From NCBI GenBank assembly GCA_027578815.1, contig JANBTH010000007.1, forward strand, positions 1 to 64,000: DNA of 64,000 nt, written 5' to 3'. Under the pieces are notes generated by a model. That model saw only the letters and a list, made by a program, of their open reading frames with translations, was not told the origin of the DNA and made no database searches. This document shows, piece by piece, positions 48,650 through 59,405 of the stretch (the stretch's first letter is position 1; each line of letters starts with the position of its first letter). The position numbers and the translations under genes are program-made. This DNA is from Coemansia sp. RSA 1804. Its lineage: Eukaryota; Kickxellomycota; Kickxellomycetes; Kickxellales; Kickxellaceae.

Positions 48650-49927
48650 TTACGCGTACCGCAGATCCAGCCCGTCCATCCACGCAACAACGGCCGGGAG
48701 CAAGGAGCCAGACGGCCTGTTGACGCCCAGCACATCCAGATAGCTCTCGGCGCGGTATCCAAACAGCTCCGCTGAAGAGTCGGCAGGCGCAAGCAGACCG
48801 CCTCCATAGAGCGGCTGCATCTCAATGACATCGGCATTGGCATCGGCGTGTGCGCTGGAGTGCGTGTGTGCGGAGTGGATCTCGTAGCCCAGCGTGTGCG
48901 GCCGGTCTGACGGCGCCGGCGTAAGCAGGTGCGGAAGCATCGACTGCGGGGACGACGGTCCGTCGGCTGCGCTATGGGAGGAGCCATGCATGCCCTGCAT
49001 ATGCGACCCCGCAGAAGAAGGGTCGTAGACACTAATCGGTTTGTGCGCCTCTGGGTCGTCGGGCGTTTGGCCGCCAAAGCGCAGATGGCTGCCAGAGTCG
49101 CGCCGCAGCAGCGGCGGACAGCAGCGCTGGTGCGCAAGGAGGATCGAGTGCCGGCGGCTGCGGATGGCTGAACCGAGCGCAGCGTAGTAGGCGTGGTGCA
49201 CCGCCAGCGTCAGCAGCAGGCCAATCACCACGTCGATGGTGTAGTGGTAGCGCACAAGAAGCACCGACAGAATGCCCAGCGTCATATGCGTCGCGCTGTA
49301 CGCAACCACCGCCCAGTGCGTGGCATACCGGCGCAGAAACAGGAACGACACCGTGAGAATCGCCGTGTGGCCCGAGAAGATCTTGTCGGTGCACTGGCCG
49401 ATGGATCCAGCCAGGATCTGCGGGGTTGCCAGAATCACGTGCCACGCCGACTGCGGCGCCACGATTGCACACGACGCAATGGACGGCGGCACCGTGGTGA
49501 CCGAGATGGTCAGCGAGCGGAGGAAGTACAGCACCGCCACCATCCAGCCGATGCGCCGGATCATCATCAGCCGCTCACGCCAGCCGGCGCTCATTGCGCA
49601 GCACCCGGCGATGCTGACAACAACCGACGACCCGACTAGCTTGTCCGACACCCAGGCGCTCTGCATCAGCGGCAGCTGGTCAAGCACCACATCTTCCAGC
49701 AACGCCGCCGCCGGCCACGGCGCCGCGCCAAGCGCGCCCTGCCGCTGCATCGCTCGCAGCCACCGCATATCCGACCATTGCTGGCAGATCACCATCCAGA
49801 TCCCCACGCCAAACAGCACGCCCCACGCTGTCAATGTGCGGCTCAGTTCCTGAGTAAACGACGGCGACCGGATGAGCTCCCAGAGCCCACGCGCCTTGCC
49901 GAACGACATTGGCGAAGCAACAACCAT
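48650..49927 (-). CDS. Sphingomyelin-synthase-like PAP2-superfamily membrane enzyme
   Basis: The protein has 425 aa. Several membrane segments precede the catalytic C3-type PAP2 motifs: CTDKIFSGHTAIL, with the first histidine, and RYHYTIDVVIGLLL, with the second histidine and the aspartate of the HHD triad. This family transfers phospho-head groups between phospholipid and ceramide (sphingomyelin or inositol-phosphorylceramide synthases) in Golgi or plasma membrane. Head-group specificity cannot be read from the sequence. The last 150 residues are disordered and probably cytosolic. It is convergent with the sugar transporter. Confidence 0.8.
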   Translation of the reverse strand: MVVASPMSFGKARGLWELIRSPSFTQELSRTLTAWGVLFGVGIWMVICQQWSDMRWLRAMQRQGALGAAPWPAAALLEDVVLDQLPLMQSAWVSDKLVGSSVVVSIAGCCAMSAGWRERLMMIRRIGWMVAVLYFLRSLTISVTTVPPSIASCAIVAPQSAWHVILATPQILAGSIGQCTDKIFSGHTAILTVSFLFLRRYATHWAVVAYSATHMTLGILSVLLVRYHYTIDVVIGLLLTLAVHHAYYAALGSAIRSRRHSILLAHQRCCPPLLRRDSGSHLRFGGQTPDDPEAHKPISVYDPSSAGSHMQGMHGSSHSAADGPSSPQSMLPHLLTPAPSDRPHTLGYEIHSAHTHSSAHADANADVIEMQPLYGGGLLAPADSSAELFGYRAESYLDVLGVNRPSGSLLPAVVAWMDGLDLRYA

Positions 49928-50987
49928 CTGCAGCTCCCCCGGATTATTTTGTCCCCCCGCGATAAATGATTTAAGGAAGAAAAGAGCTGATGCCGCCTTG
50001 TTCTTCTTCCTCTCTTCTCTTCGGTGTGCAGAAGGGCTGTGCGGCGTGATGTGTTATTGGGCGATATAATGCGATATGTGTAAAATTAAATAATGCGAAT
50101 AGTGTGTGATGCAAGGCCGAAATAGCATAAATAAAAAACCAGAAATAAAAAATGAGAAAGTAACAGCAAAAATAAAACGGAATAAACGAGAGCGGGTATG
50201 TGTGATCAGTCAGTTAGCATACACCAACACGCATACAGCAATTATATCAGTTATCAGAGCTTGACTAAACAGAAAACAGAAAAGAAAAACATGAAAAATC
50301 AATATGTAGTGAAATGAAAAAAGCTTAATATCTATCAGAGAATGTTGTGAGGGGAAGGTTTTTTTCTTTTGGCAGTGAGTGAGAAAAGAAAAAGCAGATA
50401 AAAAAGAACATGTTTTTTATGTGGATAGCTGAACAACAACAATAACAAAAAACCACATTTTGTTCTTGTTTTTTTCTTGCTCCCTCTTTTTCTTTTCCTG
50501 ATTGTTGTGGTTTTTTTTATCGTTACTGCTTTGATGGGGAAAAGAGTGCATGCCATGTTTTCCTTTTTCTTGTTTTCGTAACATTCACAATCGGAAACGA
50601 CATAAAAAAACAAAAAGGAAAAACTGTGGCTCAGACTTTATGTTTTCTGAACTATCAATCTACCATTTTGCTATTTCCACTTTGCAGACTTTCTATTTGT
50701 TAGCGTTCTAAAAATAGAGCGCATCCTGACAAGCGAGATAATTATAGCAGAGCCAAAACCACCAGAATTTTCCAAATATCTTCACATCTACGGCTACATG
50801 ATTATTTCCAAACCCCTGGCACCAAGAAGTAGGAATCTGATATCGGGTGTTGTTGTAAGAAAAAATGTAGGAAAGAAAAAAGGACTAGAAAGATAAGAGC
50901 AAGAAAAGAGGAGCATCAAAAGTATTCAAATAGCACAGAACAAGAGAGAGAAAACATGCATGCATGCCAGTCACAATACTTTATTAT
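49928..50987. other. Intergenic region
   Basis: It holds the promoter of the 48650-49927 gene and the 3' flank of QCR2. It is AT-rich with several T-runs near 50350-50520. No gene is supported. Confidence 0.5.
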
Positions 50988-52283
50988 TTAGAAGCCAAGA
51001 GTATCGACGTAAGCAGTGGTCTGAGAAAGCCCAACCGAGGCGGCAACAGGCTTGGAACCAAACACCGCCGACGAGGACAGCTTCGCAGCAGCCTGCTCCA
51101 CGCTCTCCAGCGTAACAGGCTTCTGGCCAAGCGCAACCTGAGCAAGCGCAGCACGAGCGCCCTTCACTGTTCCGCTTGTCTCCGCCGCATCGAGTCTGGC
51201 AGCAGCAACGGCACGCTGGACGGCATCGGGATTGGCGGTGGCGATTTCCTTCTGGATAGTAGCCGCAACCTTCTCAACAGCGCTCTTGATCTGGCCAGAG
51301 GCCGCCGACACAACCACGCCGACGAGGGCGGCATCCGAGTAGCCAAACGAGAACGACTCTGCCTCAAACCCTTCGGCCGCCGCAAGCTTGGCCAGCGGCG
51401 ACACGCCAGTGCTCCACTTCATGCGCTTCTGCGCCCCAAGCAGACTGGCTAGCACCGGTGCCGATTCGGGCTCGGCCGAGAATGCAAGCGCGTAGTGCGA
51501 CACCGGCGACGCGGACTCGTAGAGCTGCTGTGCGCCGCCAAAGAACTTGGAGCCGGCGCCGGCTGCCAGTGGCGAAGATGGCTGCAGCTCAAGCGCCGAC
51601 AGCGACGACTGGGAAACCAGATCCGCAAGCTGCTGGGAATCAACGCCGGTGCCCACAATCGCTATACGGTTGCAAGCAATCGCAGACTGCGCATACTGCC
51701 TCACCGCATCGCCGGTAGCCACAGGCGACGAGGCCAGAGCAAAGAGCGAGTTGCCAAGTCCGCTGCGGAACGCGGCCTGGTGGATTCCCTCGACAAGACG
51801 AGTGGTCGGATCCGCATGCGCACAGAGCGACTCGAAGCCAACGGTCCTTGCGACATCTCTGAACTCGTGCTCCGCATACTTTGTGCCCGTGGCAATGTCG
51901 GCAAGCACCTCGACAAAGTAAGGCACCGCGTTCTTGAAGCACTGCACCGTGTACGTGATGTTTTCCCTTGTTGCCTCGGCCGTCAGCGTGGCTCCATTGA
52001 GCTCGGCCTCGCGGATCGTACGGAACGATGTGCGCTCCCTCGTGTTCCGGAACCCAAACGCCTTCAGATAATGAGCTGCTCCCGACGTCGCCGCCGTTTC
52101 GAACCGCGACCCGGCGTTGATTACCAGCGACAGGGACGCCAGATTCGAGCCCTCGGGCCCTCCGTCCACCGCCGCAACCTTGATTCCGTTGGCTGTGCTG
52201 ACGATTGGCGTGCTGGCAACCGAAGCGTATGTGCGTCTGGCGAGCGGCGCTGTCTTGATTATAGTAGCCTTTGCGCGGAACAT
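50988..52283 (-). CDS. QCR2: Cytochrome bc1 complex core subunit 2, mitochondrial
   Basis: This core subunit of respiratory complex III on the matrix side is an M16-family member. The protein has 431 aa. It starts with a mitochondrial presequence (MFRAKATIIKTAPLARRTYA). The M16 fold is visible in LASLSLVINAGSRFETAATS and GAAHYLKAFGFRNT. The catalytic HxxEH is not present; only AHYLK remains at that place, which is typical for core 2 rather than the active processing peptidases. The C-terminal M16 lobe includes SHYALAFSAE. It is divergent from the S9 peptidase gene, with 676 bp between starts. Confidence 0.88.
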   Translation of the reverse strand: MFRAKATIIKTAPLARRTYASVASTPIVSTANGIKVAAVDGGPEGSNLASLSLVINAGSRFETAATSGAAHYLKAFGFRNTRERTSFRTIREAELNGATLTAEATRENITYTVQCFKNAVPYFVEVLADIATGTKYAEHEFRDVARTVGFESLCAHADPTTRLVEGIHQAAFRSGLGNSLFALASSPVATGDAVRQYAQSAIACNRIAIVGTGVDSQQLADLVSQSSLSALELQPSSPLAAGAGSKFFGGAQQLYESASPVSHYALAFSAEPESAPVLASLLGAQKRMKWSTGVSPLAKLAAAEGFEAESFSFGYSDAALVGVVVSAASGQIKSAVEKVAATIQKEIATANPDAVQRAVAAARLDAAETSGTVKGARAALAQVALGQKPVTLESVEQAAAKLSSSAVFGSKPVAASVGLSQTTAYVDTLGF

Positions 52284-52959
52284 TTTGGGCTGGCTTTTGT
52301 CTCTCTCTGAATTCAGATAAAGGATTGATTTGATTTCTAAAGGGGCTTCTTCAGATTCTGTTGTGCAGAGCGTAGTGGTGATAGAAAAAGAAAAACCTCA
52401 AGCTTTAGCTTTCCAAGCTGCAAAACAAGAAGAAGAAAAAGGACAGAGATAAAAGATTCGCTAAATGAATCAGGATTGACTTTTGAATACAAAAAAGCGA
52501 CAGCCAGCCCTCGAAATACAGCAGCAGCTTTGCTTGTGTGCTGTGGTGCTGTTGAGCTTGCTCTTTTTTTGCATTCAGGAAAAAATAATCGAACAAGAGA
52601 TAAGATATTGTGAGATGGAGCGAGGAAATCAATCAATCAATCAATTGCTTTGGTAATCCGAATCAAGATGTATTATTTTGGTGATTGTGTGATCAATGGT
52701 GCCAAGCATTAACTAATTTATTCAGCCTCTGCGAACTGCTGTGCTAAATACGCTGACGTAGGAAGACAATGCGCTGAGAAAGCGCATGCATTCACAATAG
52801 AAAGCCCGCGGGAATGAATGCGGCATAGTGCGATAAACAATGAAGAGCAACAAAAGCCCGCCTACTCTTCTCTCCTCTCCTCTCTTCGCATTTTACTCTT
52901 GTTTCTTTCACCAAACCTATTGTTCACTCCATCTTGTACTCTCCAGCACAAGCCAGACA

Positions 52960-55125
52960 ATGACATCGCCACAAGCCCCAGAGACCAAGAAAACAACAGC
53001 AGCAGCAGAGACAGCTACTGTAGCGCCGTACGGCAGCTGGAGGAGCCCGATCACGGCGGACAAGATAGCAACAGCAGCCAAAGCGAAGAGCATGGTGCGC
53101 GTGGACCCCGCGCAGCCAACGCAGGTGTACTGGCTGGAAACGAGGCCGGCGGAGGGCGGACGGTACACGCTCCTCCGCACAGAGCTTGGCAGCCACGGGA
53201 GTCCGAGCGAGATAACGCCTGGACAGCAGTGGAACGTGCGCACGGCGGTGCACGAGTACGGAGGAGGAGCGTATGCGGTGTACGACGGCATGGTTGTGTT
53301 TTCAAACTGGGAGACGCAGGGCGTGTACCTTGTAGATGATTCGGCGGAGGCAGGGCATGCTGTTGTGCGCATAGGCGAGATGGACGACAAGCTGCGGTAT
53401 GCGGCATTTGCAATCCACCCGTCCAAAAAGTTCGTAGTGTGTGTGCGCGAGGACCACCGGGAGAGCGACATCGAGGCGCGCGCAGCCATTGTGGCCATTC
53501 GCATCCCAAGCACGGAAGACAGAGATGGTGGCCCAGTCCGTGCGCAGAAGGATGTTGTGCTGTACGATGCGGCGGACTTTGTGTCGTCGCCGGTCTTCAG
53601 CCCAGTCGCCAACGAAATAGCGTTCTTTGCGTGGAACCATCCAGCCATGAGCTGGGACGCTACCACGCTGTACCGCGCAACGCTTGCGCTTGGCGAAGAC
53701 GGAACACCGGAGCCGCGGCTGGCGGAGCTGACGGCGGTTGCTGGCGGCAGCAGCAAGCGGGAGGAGAGCGTGTACCAGCCGCGGTTTGACGCAGACGGAG
53801 TGCTGCACTTTATCAGCGACAGAAACACAGGCTTCTGGAGCCCGCATCACGTGGATGCACAAGGATCGGTGGTGTCGTCGCTGCGGGAGCCGATCCAGGC
53901 GGAGTTTGCGGAGCCCGAGTGGATGTTCGGCAACTCGTCTCTGCAGCCGATGCCCGGGCGCAAGCACAGCGTGGCGGTTGCGTACGCGAAGGACGGCGCG
54001 GCGCGGCTGGGCGTGCTTGACACGGAAACTGGGACGATTGCGCATCTGGAAGTGCCGCCGTGGACGGCTGCCAGCGATGTGCAGGTGGGAGCGCTGCGCT
54101 CGGGCGAAGCGGTGGTTGTGGTGAAGGCCGGCCAGCCGACGGCGCCCACTGCCATCTACGCCTGCCGCATCGATGGGGGTTCTGCGGTGGAGGTCGTTGG
54201 CGAAGCGCAGGATGCAGACAAAGGCGACGACTATGCCGGATACTTGTCGGTGCCGCGCGAGATTGCGTTTGAGACGCGGCTGCCGCCGTTCGGAGAGCAT
54301 GGGAGCGGCGGCGCTGGTAGCGACGGCGGGCGCGGCATTGCGTATGCATTCTACTACGCGCCGGCCAACAGCGACTACGCAGGCGAAGCGGGAAAGAAGC
54401 CGCCGCTGCTGGTGGTGAGCCACGGCGGGCCGACGGGCGCAGCCGACACCGCGCTGAAGCTGAGCATCCAGTTCTGGACGTCGCGCGGCTTCGCTGTGGC
54501 CGACGTCAACTACGGCGGATCCACCGGATTCGGGCGCGCGTATCGCAAGCGGCTGTACGGCGAGCTCGGGCGCGTGGATGTGCAGGACTGCTGTGCGGCG
54601 GCCCTGCATCTGGCGGCGCAGGGTTTAGCCGACCGGCGGCGTCTGTGCATCATGGGCGCCAGCTCCGGCGGATACACGGCGCTGGCGTGTCTCGCCTTCC
54701 GCCCCGACGTGTTTGCGGTGGGCGCCAGCCACTACGGCATCTCCGATCTGGAGCTGCTGGCGAAGGAGACGCACAAGTTCGAGGCGCGGTATCCGGACCG
54801 TCTGGTTGGCCCGTATCCGGAAGCACGCGCCCTGTATGCGCAGCGGTCGCCGCTGCACTACGCCGACGCCGTTGCGTGTCCGGTTGTCTTCTTCCAGGGC
54901 CTGGACGATCGCGTTGTGCCGCCCAGCCAGACGTCGGCGATGGCGGCTGCGCTGCGTCGCAACGGCGTGCGCGTTGCGCTGCTAGAGTTTGCCGGCGAGC
55001 AGCACGGCTTCCGCCGGCGCGAGAACATTGTGCGGGCGCTGGAGGCGCAGCTGCTTTTCTTTGGCCGAGTGCTTGGCTTCTCGCCGGCCGACGCCATTGC
55101 GCCGCTGCCCATCGACAACGAGTGA
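52960..55125 (+). CDS. S9-family prolyl oligopeptidase-like serine peptidase
   Basis: The protein has 721 aa. An N-terminal beta-propeller region is followed by an alpha/beta-hydrolase peptidase domain. The nucleophile is Ser568 in MGASSGGYTALA, with Asp650 in LDDRVVPPSQ and His682 in EQHGFRRREN completing the triad, and LVVSHGGPTGAAD forms the oxyanion region. It is likely a cytosolic acylaminoacyl- or dipeptidyl-peptidase type enzyme. The frame is open to an ATG at 52840, which would add 40 residues, but that stretch is pyrimidine-rich leader-like DNA and the ATG at 52960 begins the family-like sequence (APYGSWRSPITADKI follows), so I prefer it. Confidence 0.88.
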   Translation: MTSPQAPETKKTTAAAETATVAPYGSWRSPITADKIATAAKAKSMVRVDPAQPTQVYWLETRPAEGGRYTLLRTELGSHGSPSEITPGQQWNVRTAVHEYGGGAYAVYDGMVVFSNWETQGVYLVDDSAEAGHAVVRIGEMDDKLRYAAFAIHPSKKFVVCVREDHRESDIEARAAIVAIRIPSTEDRDGGPVRAQKDVVLYDAADFVSSPVFSPVANEIAFFAWNHPAMSWDATTLYRATLALGEDGTPEPRLAELTAVAGGSSKREESVYQPRFDADGVLHFISDRNTGFWSPHHVDAQGSVVSSLREPIQAEFAEPEWMFGNSSLQPMPGRKHSVAVAYAKDGAARLGVLDTETGTIAHLEVPPWTAASDVQVGALRSGEAVVVVKAGQPTAPTAIYACRIDGGSAVEVVGEAQDADKGDDYAGYLSVPREIAFETRLPPFGEHGSGGAGSDGGRGIAYAFYYAPANSDYAGEAGKKPPLLVVSHGGPTGAADTALKLSIQFWTSRGFAVADVNYGGSTGFGRAYRKRLYGELGRVDVQDCCAAALHLAAQGLADRRRLCIMGASSGGYTALACLAFRPDVFAVGASHYGISDLELLAKETHKFEARYPDRLVGPYPEARALYAQRSPLHYADAVACPVVFFQGLDDRVVPPSQTSAMAAALRRNGVRVALLEFAGEQHGFRRRENIVRALEAQLLFFGRVLGFSPADAIAPLPIDNE

Positions 55126-55155
55126 AGAGAGACTGAGGAGTAAAGCGGGCCACAG

Positions 55156-55162
55156 TGACTCA
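55156..55162 (+). promoter_or_regulatory. Gcn4-type site upstream of HIS1
   Basis: TGACTCA, followed by T, lies 186 bp before the HIS1 ATG. This is the classical Gcn4/CPC1 binding site of general amino-acid control, at a typical distance. Confidence 0.55.
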
Positions 55163-55347
55163 TGATTTCCCTCCCCCAGCCTATTGTTGCTTGTGCCGCT
55201 AGTCAAGCTGCTTTTTTTTATCTCCTGTGTTGCATAACTTTTTTTTTTTACTTTCATCGATCCCCCTTTTCTGATTCTGTTCTCCTGCTTCGTTGGCAAT
55301 CGAGTAATCTCTATTTTTTTATTTTCCTTTTCCTTGAAATCCCGAAA

Positions 55348-56286
55348 ATGGCCTCCTCCTCCGCCTACGTCAACATCAACTCGGCGCTTCCCGACACCTC
55401 GGACCGCATGCTGTTTGCGGTGCCCAAGAAGGGACGCCTGTACGACCAGTGCATAGGGCTGCTAACCAGCATCGGGATTGAATTCAACCGCAAACCACGC
55501 CACGACATTGCGCTGGTGACCAACATGCCGGTAGCACTGGTGTTCCTCCCGGCGGCAGACATCGCCGCGTACGTGGCCAAGGGGAACGTTGATCTGGGGA
55601 TCACCGGATTGGACATCATCCGGGAGTCGCAGACGGAGAACGACGTGGCCGAGCTGATCCGGCTGGGCTTCGGGAAATGCAGACTGCAGATCCAGGCGCC
55701 GGCCGGGAACCAGTCGGTCCGCAGTGCGCAGGACCTGGTAGGCAAGCGCATCGTGACCAGCTTCATCAACCTGACGCGGCAGCGGTTTGCCGAGCTCGAG
55801 GGCGTGGACGACCCGAGCAAGATCACCACGCAGGTGCGGTTTGTGTCCGGCAGCGTGGAGGCGGCGTGCGGGTTGGGGCTGGCCGACGGAATCGTTGATC
55901 TTGTGGAGTCGGGCGACACGATGCGCGCCGCCGGCCTCCATGCCATCGACACCGTCATGGAAACCGAGTCGGTTCTCATCACCAACGCCCACGCCAGGTT
56001 CCCGCACCTGGCCGAGACCATCAAGCAGCGCGTCGAGGGTGTGCTGGCGGCGCGCAAATACGTTCTGTGCCAGTACAATATCGAGCGCGGAATGCTCGAG
56101 CAGGCGTCGGCTATTGCGCCTGGTCGTCAGGCTCCCACCGTTACTTCGCTGGAGCCCATGGGCGGTGCCTGGGTTGCCGTCAGCGTGATGATCGAGAAGA
56201 GGTGTCTGGCCGAGAAGATGGATGCTCTGAAGGAGCTTGGTGCCACCGATATAATAGTTCTGCAGATAGTCAACACGCGAGCGTAG
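55348..56286 (+). CDS. HIS1: ATP phosphoribosyltransferase (HisG, long form)
   Basis: This enzyme catalyses the first step of histidine synthesis: ATP plus PRPP to phosphoribosyl-ATP. The protein has 312 aa, the size of the long HisG form. Visible features are the N-terminal MLFAVPKKGRLYDQCIGLL, VDLGITGLDIIRES, the PRPP-binding segment VSGSVEAACGLGLADGIVDL, and VESGDTMRAAGL. A C-terminal regulatory ACT-like domain runs from about residue 215 (PTVTSLEPMGGAWVAVSVMI), suggesting histidine feedback. The frame opens further upstream, but the leader is T-rich and the ATG at 55348 starts the conserved part. It lies 222 bp after the S9 peptidase gene on the same strand. Confidence 0.95.
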   Translation: MASSSAYVNINSALPDTSDRMLFAVPKKGRLYDQCIGLLTSIGIEFNRKPRHDIALVTNMPVALVFLPAADIAAYVAKGNVDLGITGLDIIRESQTENDVAELIRLGFGKCRLQIQAPAGNQSVRSAQDLVGKRIVTSFINLTRQRFAELEGVDDPSKITTQVRFVSGSVEAACGLGLADGIVDLVESGDTMRAAGLHAIDTVMETESVLITNAHARFPHLAETIKQRVEGVLAARKYVLCQYNIERGMLEQASAIAPGRQAPTVTSLEPMGGAWVAVSVMIEKRCLAEKMDALKELGATDIIVLQIVNTRA

Positions 56287-56535
56287 CAAGGATAAAAAGA
56301 AAAATAAAAAGAAGTTAAGAGAGGTGAGCTGACGAACAAGTGACTTTTTCCAAGCGCTCCCTTCCTCTTCTTTCACATAGCATTTACACTCAGGCTATAC
56401 AACATCTGCAACAACTGGCATACAATATACAATAGTAAAATCAAAATTAAAGGAGATGAGAAAGCATTTAATATGAAAGGTTGCAGGGCCAGTTTACCTC
56501 TTTATTCACAAAAAAGAAAATAAGCACAACATTGG

Positions 56536-57669
56536 CTAGTTGGCTGCTGGCGTTTCTGGTTCTGGTTCTGGTTCCTGTTCTGGTTCTGCTGCCTGATCTG
56601 ATCTGGGGGCTGCGCACTTGCGAAGCTTGACAAGGAACGCAGTGTGGCCGGCAGGCGTGTGCGTTGGTCTGCAGACCATCGCCACGTCGGGGTTCTCGGG
56701 ATCGCCAGAAAAGTTGTTTCCACTGCGAACAACCGTGGTACGCACATCCCAGGACCGCCACTGCACCTCCAGCACATCCTCGACACGCAGCGGCCACGGC
56801 CTGCATTCGCGCACCAGATCAATGACCTGCGACATGTTTGGCAGATAGCACACGCAGAACCGGTCCGTGCGGAGCCGCTGGGCCACCAGCGGGAGCTGCG
56901 TCCACGGAGCCGGCATATCGAGCGCAATCGCATCGAAGACTGGCAGCGGTTCACCAACCAGCCCATTCTGACTACTAGGCTCATTGCTGCCGTCTATTTT
57001 GGAGAAAACCTCGCTCAGCTCGCCCACATGGAAGGCAACAGACCCCAGCAGTCGGCCGCGCTGGAACCGGCCAGCCAGCATCTTCGCATGCGCACTGGTA
57101 TCCGGGTTCCGCTCCACCGTGTACACGCGCCCAGCGGATCCCACGGCCCGTGCCAGATGCAGCGTCAGCGATCCGTTTCCCGTTCCGGCCTCCAGCACAT
57201 TATCGCCAGGACCGACATCAAGCATCGAAACAATGGCTGCTGCGTCCTTTGGGTATATCGGCGTACACTTGCGCTTGCCCAGCAGCACAAACTCCTCCAG
57301 CGTCGGATGATGGACAAAGAACAAGCTGTTGCTACTGCTGCTGCTGCTGCTGCTATTTGGTTCCAATGCCTTGGTTTCCCCCTCTTTCTCCTTTCTTTCT
57401 TCCCGACGCTTGCTTGCCACCCGGTCACGTGGCTCCCGCCCGATTATGTCTCTGTGGTGCAGCACGCCTCTGCGCGTGTGGTATGTCTGCGTGGAGTCTA
57501 GCGGCCCGATCATCGCTTGCTTGCCGCCGCGCGAGCATTCGCGCACTATCACCATATCGCCCTCCTGGAACGCCCGCGAGATAACATTGTTGCTATCGCT
57601 GCTGCTATACCATCGTTTGGGCGCTATGTGGCTGCGTATCCGCATAATTGTTGCTGCTGTGCCCCCCAT
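56536..57669 (-). CDS. Trm61-type tRNA (adenine58-N1)-methyltransferase, probably mitochondrial
   Basis: This is a SAM-dependent tRNA m1A58 methyltransferase. The protein has 377 aa. The N-terminus (MRIRSHIAPKRWYSSS after Met8) looks like a mitochondrial presequence, which favours a TRMT61B-like role. The small beta-barrel start GDMVIVRECSRG, the HHRDIIGREP box, and the Rossmann SAM site VLEAGTGNGSLTLHLARAVG followed by VYTVERN are visible, as is the catalytic-loop motif ALDMPAPW. A poly-Ser insert and a Pro/Glu-rich tail are extra. It is convergent with HIS1. Confidence 0.8.
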   Translation of the reverse strand: MGGTAATIMRIRSHIAPKRWYSSSDSNNVISRAFQEGDMVIVRECSRGGKQAMIGPLDSTQTYHTRRGVLHHRDIIGREPRDRVASKRREERKEKEGETKALEPNSSSSSSSSNSLFFVHHPTLEEFVLLGKRKCTPIYPKDAAAIVSMLDVGPGDNVLEAGTGNGSLTLHLARAVGSAGRVYTVERNPDTSAHAKMLAGRFQRGRLLGSVAFHVGELSEVFSKIDGSNEPSSQNGLVGEPLPVFDAIALDMPAPWTQLPLVAQRLRTDRFCVCYLPNMSQVIDLVRECRPWPLRVEDVLEVQWRSWDVRTTVVRSGNNFSGDPENPDVAMVCRPTHTPAGHTAFLVKLRKCAAPRSDQAAEPEQEPEPEPETPAAN

Positions 57670-57934
57670 TCCTCCCTTGTTATCTATTTATCAATCGGTC
57701 CTTGCAAAAAGCACAAAAAACTACTAATAGTAATAATAAAAGTATCAGTGGTTCCAATGTACTGGAGTGACAGCGAAAGAAAGAAAGAAAGGTCTTTATT
57801 ATTACTTTACATGGAGCATTAAAGCTGTATGCTATCAGTCAGTCAGAAAAAAAAAGTTTTTCATGATAATCAAGGGAAAGTGCAAAAATAATCTCTCCCT
57901 TGCTCCCGCTCAAACTCTTTATCACCCCGTCTCC

Positions 57935-58927
57935 TCAATTCCCCTTCTCTTCAACCTCTTCTTCTTCTTCTTCCTGTTCCTCCTCATCTTCTTCTTCCTG
58001 ACGGCCAAAATCGTCATCCACAAACGCATCGGCCATAATCGCCTCGACATCCACGCCCTTTTCCTTGGCAGCCAGCGCAATCCGCTCATTAGCTCTCCGA
58101 AGAGCATCGATGTACCCATTCGCCTTATTGAGCAGATAGATCTTGCTAACCATCTTTGGATCAACGTTGGGTAATCTGTGATGCAGGTCCTGGAAACACA
58201 TTTTGAGCGAGTCTCTCCGCTTCTGCTCGGCCTGCTTGTGGTTGGTACGCCGTTTTTCGAGCCCCGACTTGAACTCTGAGCGGTAGTTGAGGCCGAGGAG
58301 CTCCGACTTGCCTTCCATTATGTTCTGGTAGTTGCTTTTGGTCGCCAGCCTAGTGACCACATCGGCCTCCAGTCCAACTATGTTTGTTGTGGATGTGGCT
58401 GCGATAACTACGGCTCCTCCTCTGGCTGGTCTCAACTGCGGCGTGGTAGCATGCTCTTTTCCACCACCACCACTGCTGCTGCTGCTGGCGTTGCTGTTGC
58501 TGTTGCCGGCTACCGACGGCGTCAGCGGTGCAAGTGCTGGCGAAATGCCCGGCGATGTGCCGGCCTTGAGTGTCGATGGCACAAGCGGCGTGGTTCGCGG
58601 CGAGAGAAGTGCTTGTCTTGATCGTCGCCTAGTAGCCTCGTTGCGTCTGGGCTTTGTAGCCACCTTATTTCCAACAGTCTGCTGTTGCTGCTGTAGCTTA
58701 TCAGTCGTAGCCGTCATCGACTTGCGCCTACCGCCACGCTTCTTGATACCGCTGCTGTTGTCATTCTTGCCGTTAGCGTTGTCGGCAGTGGTAGCAATAA
58801 TGCTTGCCTCTTCGATCTGCAGCGGAGGCGGGGCTGGCGGATGGAGGAACTCTGAGGGCATTGGCGCCGAATGCATGAGAAACACAGGCAGCGCGTGTTG
58901 TTCCGCCGTGCTGCTTCCCATCGGCTG

Positions 58928-58966
<39 letters not shown>

Positions 58967-59374
58967 AACTGGCAGACTTGCGATGCTTTGCGGGTTGACT
59001 ATTTCTCCGGTGCTTGTGTGCGGCAGATGGTGTGCCGAGGCCGGCAGATTAAGCAGCGATGCGGGAGTGGCTGTAATGGGCTGTATGTCGTTGAGCTGGT
59101 GCAGTGTACGGGTGCCTTGCTTCTGGGTGCCCTTGGATGGCTCTGGAATGGTGAAGTCCGCCAGCGGCTGGTTGTTATTGCCGTTACCATGGCCATTGTT
59201 GCCATTGCTAGCCTCGTTGCTGGTCGTGGCAAGGAGAGAATCAGGCAGGTTTAACCCGGCAAACACGTTGGTTGCTGACGAGAATCCGCTGGTTGTAAAC
59301 TGCAGATGCGGGGTGTTTTGCAAGGACGCTGCTAGCGACTCGAGCAGATAGTCTTCATTCGTCCACATGCTCTG

Positions 59375-59405
<31 letters not shown>

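Noticed and set aside
52840..52959. N-terminal extension of the S9 peptidase from an upstream ATG
   Set aside because: The 40 extra residues come from a pyrimidine-rich leader-like stretch, and the family-like sequence starts at the second ATG.
53302..54609. Minus-strand open frame of 435 codons
   Set aside because: Antisense to the S9 peptidase; composition typical of a shadow frame.
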